Source: Candidatus Gastranaerophilales bacterium
Lineage (GTDB): Bacteria; Cyanobacteriota; Vampirovibrionia; Gastranaerophilales; Gastranaerophilaceae
Assembly (NCBI GenBank): GCA_021202305.1
Contig: JAJQDG010000090.1
Location: 711 to 9,072, forward strand
Direction: 5' to 3'
Length of the DNA: 8,362 nt
Shown here: piece by piece, positions 6,237 to 8,362 of the stretch
How positions within the stretch are numbered: the stretch's first letter is position 1
How the letters are laid out: each line of letters opens with the position of its first letter
The notes under the pieces: model-generated
Seen by the model: only the letters and a program-made list of their open reading frames with translations
Databases searched by the model: none
Told to the model about the DNA's origin: nothing
Translations under genes and position numbers: made by a program

Positions 6237-7105
6237 GATTTTTCCGCACTTTCATGCCAGAGTTTATATAAATTATTTTTTATTCCAATACCTGTTTTTG
6301 TCAGCGCAAGACCGGCTTCCGAGCTTTCTTTCAATTTAGGCGACATTAATAAGCCCGTTTCTTTCATTGCATCTATTGTTTCATCAAGCGGAATGCATGA
6401 TTTTATGCCGGATTGCGCTATATAAAAAGAAGTAACGGCATGGCATGAAAGAAAAATATTCCTTTTTACGCAGGGTACTTCAACAAGCCCCGCAACAGGG
6501 TCGCATGTTAATCCAAGAATATTTTTTATACAAAGTGCAGCCGCATTATAAATAGTGTCTATATCCGCATTCAGCATATAGCCAAGCCCCATTGCAGCCA
6601 TTGCTGATGCTGCCCCGCATTCTGCCTGACATCCTCCCACAGCGCCTGCCAATTGCATTTTTAATGAAATAATTCTTCCAGCCTCGCCTGCTACAATAAG
6701 TGAATTGACAAAATCATCAAAAGTTTTATTAAATTCTTCTTTTGCAGCAGCTAATACCGCAGGCACAATGCCTGAGGAACCGGCTGTGGGGCATGCAGCA
6801 ATTTTGCCCATACGCGCATTTTGTTCAATTGTTGCAAGTGCAAACAGCATAACCTTTTTTATATAAGGTGTAACAAGAGGGGTTACACTTGCATTTTTTA
6901 ATAATTCCGTATTAAATCCGCAAAGACCGCTCAAAGAAAGTTCATTTGAAATAAGTCCGGTTTGAATGGTTTCAAGCATTGAATTTGCTATCTTGCAGAC
7001 CTTTTTTCTAAAATCTTTATTATTCAGTTCTTCTCTTTTTGTAATTACATTAAGAAGCCCCTCTTTTTCTGCTTTTTCTTTAAGTTCAAAAAACGTATCA
7101 CTCAT
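6233..7105 (-). CDS. sdaAA: L-serine dehydratase, iron-sulfur type, alpha subunit
   Basis: This is the catalytic, 4Fe-4S-carrying subunit of the enzyme that deaminates L-serine to pyruvate and ammonia in the cytosol. The 290-residue protein carries CPTAGSSG (105-112), GGCQAECGAASAMAA (157-171) and GLTCDPVAGLVEVPC (198-212). Candidate cluster cysteines are Cys163 (or Cys159), Cys201 and Cys212, following the pattern known for bacterial two-subunit serine dehydratases. Clusters of this type are oxygen-labile, suiting an anaerobe. The ATG at 7105 overlaps the end of sdaAB by 8 nt, with only a weak GGA upstream, so translation is probably coupled. Its stop codon overlaps that of the convergent helicase gene, and its last codons contain a short repeat matching the hairpin upstream of that gene. 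Confidence 0.94.
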   Translation of the reverse strand: MSDTFFELKEKAEKEGLLNVITKREELNNKDFRKKVCKIANSMLETIQTGLISNELSLSGLCGFNTELLKNASVTPLVTPYIKKVMLFALATIEQNARMGKIAACPTAGSSGIVPAVLAAAKEEFNKTFDDFVNSLIVAGEAGRIISLKMQLAGAVGGCQAECGAASAMAAMGLGYMLNADIDTIYNAAALCIKNILGLTCDPVAGLVEVPCVKRNIFLSCHAVTSFYIAQSGIKSCIPLDETIDAMKETGLLMSPKLKESSEAGLALTKTGIGIKNNLYKLWHESAEKS

Positions 7106-7775
7106 TTAATTTTCCGATTAACCTTATCATATAAATATCTTCAATTTTTTCTATTTGTTCATATACTTCATCAGATAGTGAACTGTCAAGACATATTCCC
7201 ATTGAAGCACCTGCACCCTTTTGCGCCCTGTCGCAAATCATTGAAGCTATATTAATGCTGCGCGATTGAATTAAATTTGCGACACGATAAATCATCCCCG
7301 GGGTATCTTTATACATCAATAAAAGTGTAGGGTAATCGCCTCTTAAATTAAAAGAATATCCGTTTATTTCTTCTATTACAACTTCGCCCGCACCTATAGA
7401 AGAACCTTTTACCGTAATTTTAAGTCCATTTTTATCAGACATTATAAAATCAACGGAATTAGGGTGGCGGTTATAATCATCAAAATATGAAAAATTATAC
7501 TCAAGACCTCTTTCCATTGCTAACAGCGGCGAAGATTTGATTTTTTCATCATCCGTATTTAACCCCAAAAGTCCGGCAATAAGAGCATTTTGCGTGCCGT
7601 GGCCTTTACCTGTCTTTGCAAAGGAATTGTAAAGATGAAATTCTACATTTTTTAATCCGCTCCCGAAAATTCTTCCGGCTAAAAGTCCCAAACGAAGCGC
7701 GCCTGCGGTGTGAGAACTTGACGGCCCCACCATAACAGGACCCAGTATGTCTAATACGGTTTTTTTATTTTGCAT
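7098..7775 (-). CDS. sdaAB: L-serine dehydratase, iron-sulfur type, beta subunit
   Basis: This is the partner subunit of the two-chain serine dehydratase. Its 225 residues match the usual beta-subunit length. The N-terminal domain has the signature GPSSSHTAG (17-25), HGT at 59-61, HPN at 104-106 and GSSIGAGEV (124-132). Residues from about 148 to 223 form an ACT domain (LLLMYKDTPGMIYRVANLI), a fold that binds amino acids or mediates subunit contact, so serine-responsive control is plausible. The ATG at 7775 has no Shine-Dalgarno and is preceded by TATAAT-N7, suggesting a leaderless transcript. It is first in the sdaAB-sdaAA operon and divergent from the parvulin gene with only 41 nt between the starts. 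Confidence 0.94.
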   Translation of the reverse strand: MQNKKTVLDILGPVMVGPSSSHTAGALRLGLLAGRIFGSGLKNVEFHLYNSFAKTGKGHGTQNALIAGLLGLNTDDEKIKSSPLLAMERGLEYNFSYFDDYNRHPNSVDFIMSDKNGLKITVKGSSIGAGEVVIEEINGYSFNLRGDYPTLLLMYKDTPGMIYRVANLIQSRSINIASMICDRAQKGAGASMGICLDSSLSDEVYEQIEKIEDIYMIRLIGKLNE

Positions 7776-7782
7776 GGAAAAT

Positions 7783-7795
7783 ATTATAGTATAAA
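7783..7795. promoter_or_regulatory. Back-to-back -10 boxes of sdaAB and the parvulin gene
   Basis: On the minus strand TATAAT (plus 7783-7788) is followed by 7 nt and then the sdaAB ATG. On the plus strand TATAAA (7790-7795) lies 9 nt before the parvulin Shine-Dalgarno. Together they form a perfect dyad, TTATA-G-TATAA (7784-7794). The plus-strand box is weaker and has no clear -35. If both are used, polymerases firing in opposite directions would compete for the same DNA. Confidence 0.4.
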
Positions 7796-7803
7796 ATGAT
7801 AAT

Positions 7804-7809
7804 AAGGAG
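7804..7809 (+). promoter_or_regulatory. Ribosome binding site fixing the parvulin start
   Basis: AAGGAG lies 7 nt before the ATG at 7817. An in-frame ATG at 7796 would lie upstream of this site and would put charged residues before the signal peptide, so 7817 is preferred. Confidence 0.75.
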
Positions 7810-7816
7810 AAAAAAG

Positions 7817-8182
7817 ATGAAAAAATTTATATATTTGCTTTTTGTATCAATTTTACTACAGACAGTAGTTTTTGCGCAAAATATTGACCCTGATGCCGAT
7901 AGTTACACTGAAGTGCATGCGCTTCATATTTTGACAAAAACCAAAAATCAGTCAAAGGCAATTATTATGCGCGTAAATAACGGTGAAAGCTTTAAGGCGC
8001 TTGCAAAGCAGTTTTCAAATTGCCCCTCCGGACAGGTCGGCGGCGATTTAGGGTGGTTTGGACGCGGACAAATGGTCAGCGAATTTGAAGAAGCTGCTTT
8101 TATGACACCAAAAGGCGAAATGTCAGATCCCGTGCAGACAGATTTCGGGTGGCATGTTATTAAGGTTATTGATAAAAGATAG
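7817..8182 (+). CDS. Exported single-domain parvulin peptidyl-prolyl isomerase
   Basis: It catalyses cis-trans isomerisation of Xaa-Pro bonds, most likely outside the cytoplasmic membrane. The 121-residue precursor starts MKK followed by a hydrophobic stretch (4-20). Probable signal-peptidase cleavage after VFA gives a mature chain of about 101 residues starting QNIDPDADS; there is no lipobox cysteine. The remainder is one parvulin domain (33-121) with His37 in ALHIL, Cys69 in SNCPS, GGDLGWFGRGQM (75-86), FEEAAF and TDFGWHVIKV with His113. These align with the active-site His, Cys and His of Pin1-type parvulins. It lacks the long chaperone arms of SurA or PrsA, so it is a minimal folding catalyst or an accessory to other export factors. 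Its client is unknown. Confidence 0.88.
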   Translation: MKKFIYLLFVSILLQTVVFAQNIDPDADSYTEVHALHILTKTKNQSKAIIMRVNNGESFKALAKQFSNCPSGQVGGDLGWFGRGQMVSEFEEAAFMTPKGEMSDPVQTDFGWHVIKVIDKR

Positions 8183-8275
8183 GCTGTTTGTCAATTTCAA
8201 CAGGACAATAAGCACCGAATAAAATTAATATAAAATTAAACATAAAATGTAAAGCGGTTTTTTAGATAAAAACTT

Positions 8276-8280
8276 TAGGA
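8276..8280 (+). promoter_or_regulatory. Ribosome binding site of the gene starting at 8290
   Basis: TAGGA at 8276-8280 lies 9 nt before the ATG at 8290 and supports that start. The 107-nt gap after the parvulin gene is AT-rich and shows no convincing terminator. Confidence 0.45.
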
Positions 8281-8289
8281 AATTTTACA

Positions 8290-8362
8290 ATGATTTACAA
8301 GCCAAACCAAAATTATGAAGAATTTATATCAAAAAGAGAAGTCATTCTTGCCAATCTTTCTT
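8290..8362 (+). CDS. 5' end of an unidentified gene (cut by window edge)
   Basis: An open frame from the ATG at 8290 runs to the window end without a stop, giving 24 residues that begin MIYKPNQNYEEF and continue ISKREVILANLS. It is charged and hydrophilic, with no signal peptide or membrane segment visible. A modest Shine-Dalgarno (AGGA) lies 9 nt upstream. The fragment is too short to name; it runs in the same direction as the parvulin gene, 107 nt downstream of it. Confidence 0.55.
   Translation, partial: MIYKPNQNYEEFISKREVILANLS

Noticed and set aside
7796..7816. Parvulin start at the ATG at 7796
   Set aside because: It precedes the AAGGAG site and would put IIRRKK ahead of a normal MKK signal peptide.
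8183..8289. Intrinsic terminator or -35/-10 promoter after the parvulin gene
   Set aside because: CTGTT/AACAG and GTTTTT/AAAAAC pairings are weak with no proper T tail, and TTGTCA at 8188-8193 has no -10 at a usable distance.

Overview
The window is a compact, AT-rich bacterial chromosome segment holding mostly housekeeping genes, with one large accessory-looking gene between two of them. DapA reads closest, from memory, to cyanobacterial-lineage DapA (GTTGESPTLT, CGDDSLTLP, GVISVASHVVG and RRPLVEL blocks). Together with the low GC and Gram-negative-style gene content, this suggests a non-photosynthetic relative of the cyanobacteria (Vampirovibrionia/Gastranaerophilales, formerly Melainabacteria). 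That assignment is an inference, not a search result.

Layout. (1) Positions 1-244: the probable last codons of an upstream plus-strand gene, a terminator-like structure, and degenerate copies of the end of dapA. (2) Positions 245-2947, minus strand: a tight dapB-asd-dapA operon with a 4-nt overlap and then a 1-nt gap. It encodes aspartate-semialdehyde dehydrogenase, dihydrodipicolinate synthase and dihydrodipicolinate reductase, which carry aspartyl phosphate to tetrahydrodipicolinate for lysine and diaminopimelate (peptidoglycan). (3) Positions 2948-3143: a divergent regulatory region with an extended -10 promoter for dapB, a 10-bp palindrome in its spacer, a long perfect-stem hairpin and a TATAAT box for the next gene. 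(4) Positions 3144-6236, plus strand: an SF1 DNA2/Upf1-like helicase of about 1030 residues fused to a C-terminal PD-(D/E)XK nuclease of the MTES/Vsr-like kind. This architecture is common among DNA-repair and anti-phage proteins. (5) Positions 6233-7775, minus strand: sdaAB-sdaAA, the two subunits of an iron-sulfur L-serine dehydratase (serine to pyruvate plus ammonia). (6) Positions 7817-8182, plus strand: a small exported parvulin prolyl isomerase. (7) From 8290: the start of an unidentified plus-strand gene cut by the window edge.

The most unusual signals are not in the housekeeping proteins. The last codons of dapA recur twice downstream of its stop. The helicase gene is bracketed by matching short inverted repeats, one inside a striking hairpin and the other overlapping its own stop codon and the end of sdaAA. 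The two lead genes without a Shine-Dalgarno (the helicase and sdaAB) both show TATAAT followed by exactly 7 nt and then ATG, the geometry of leaderless transcripts, whereas the other genes have recognisable Shine-Dalgarno sites, weak only for sdaAA.
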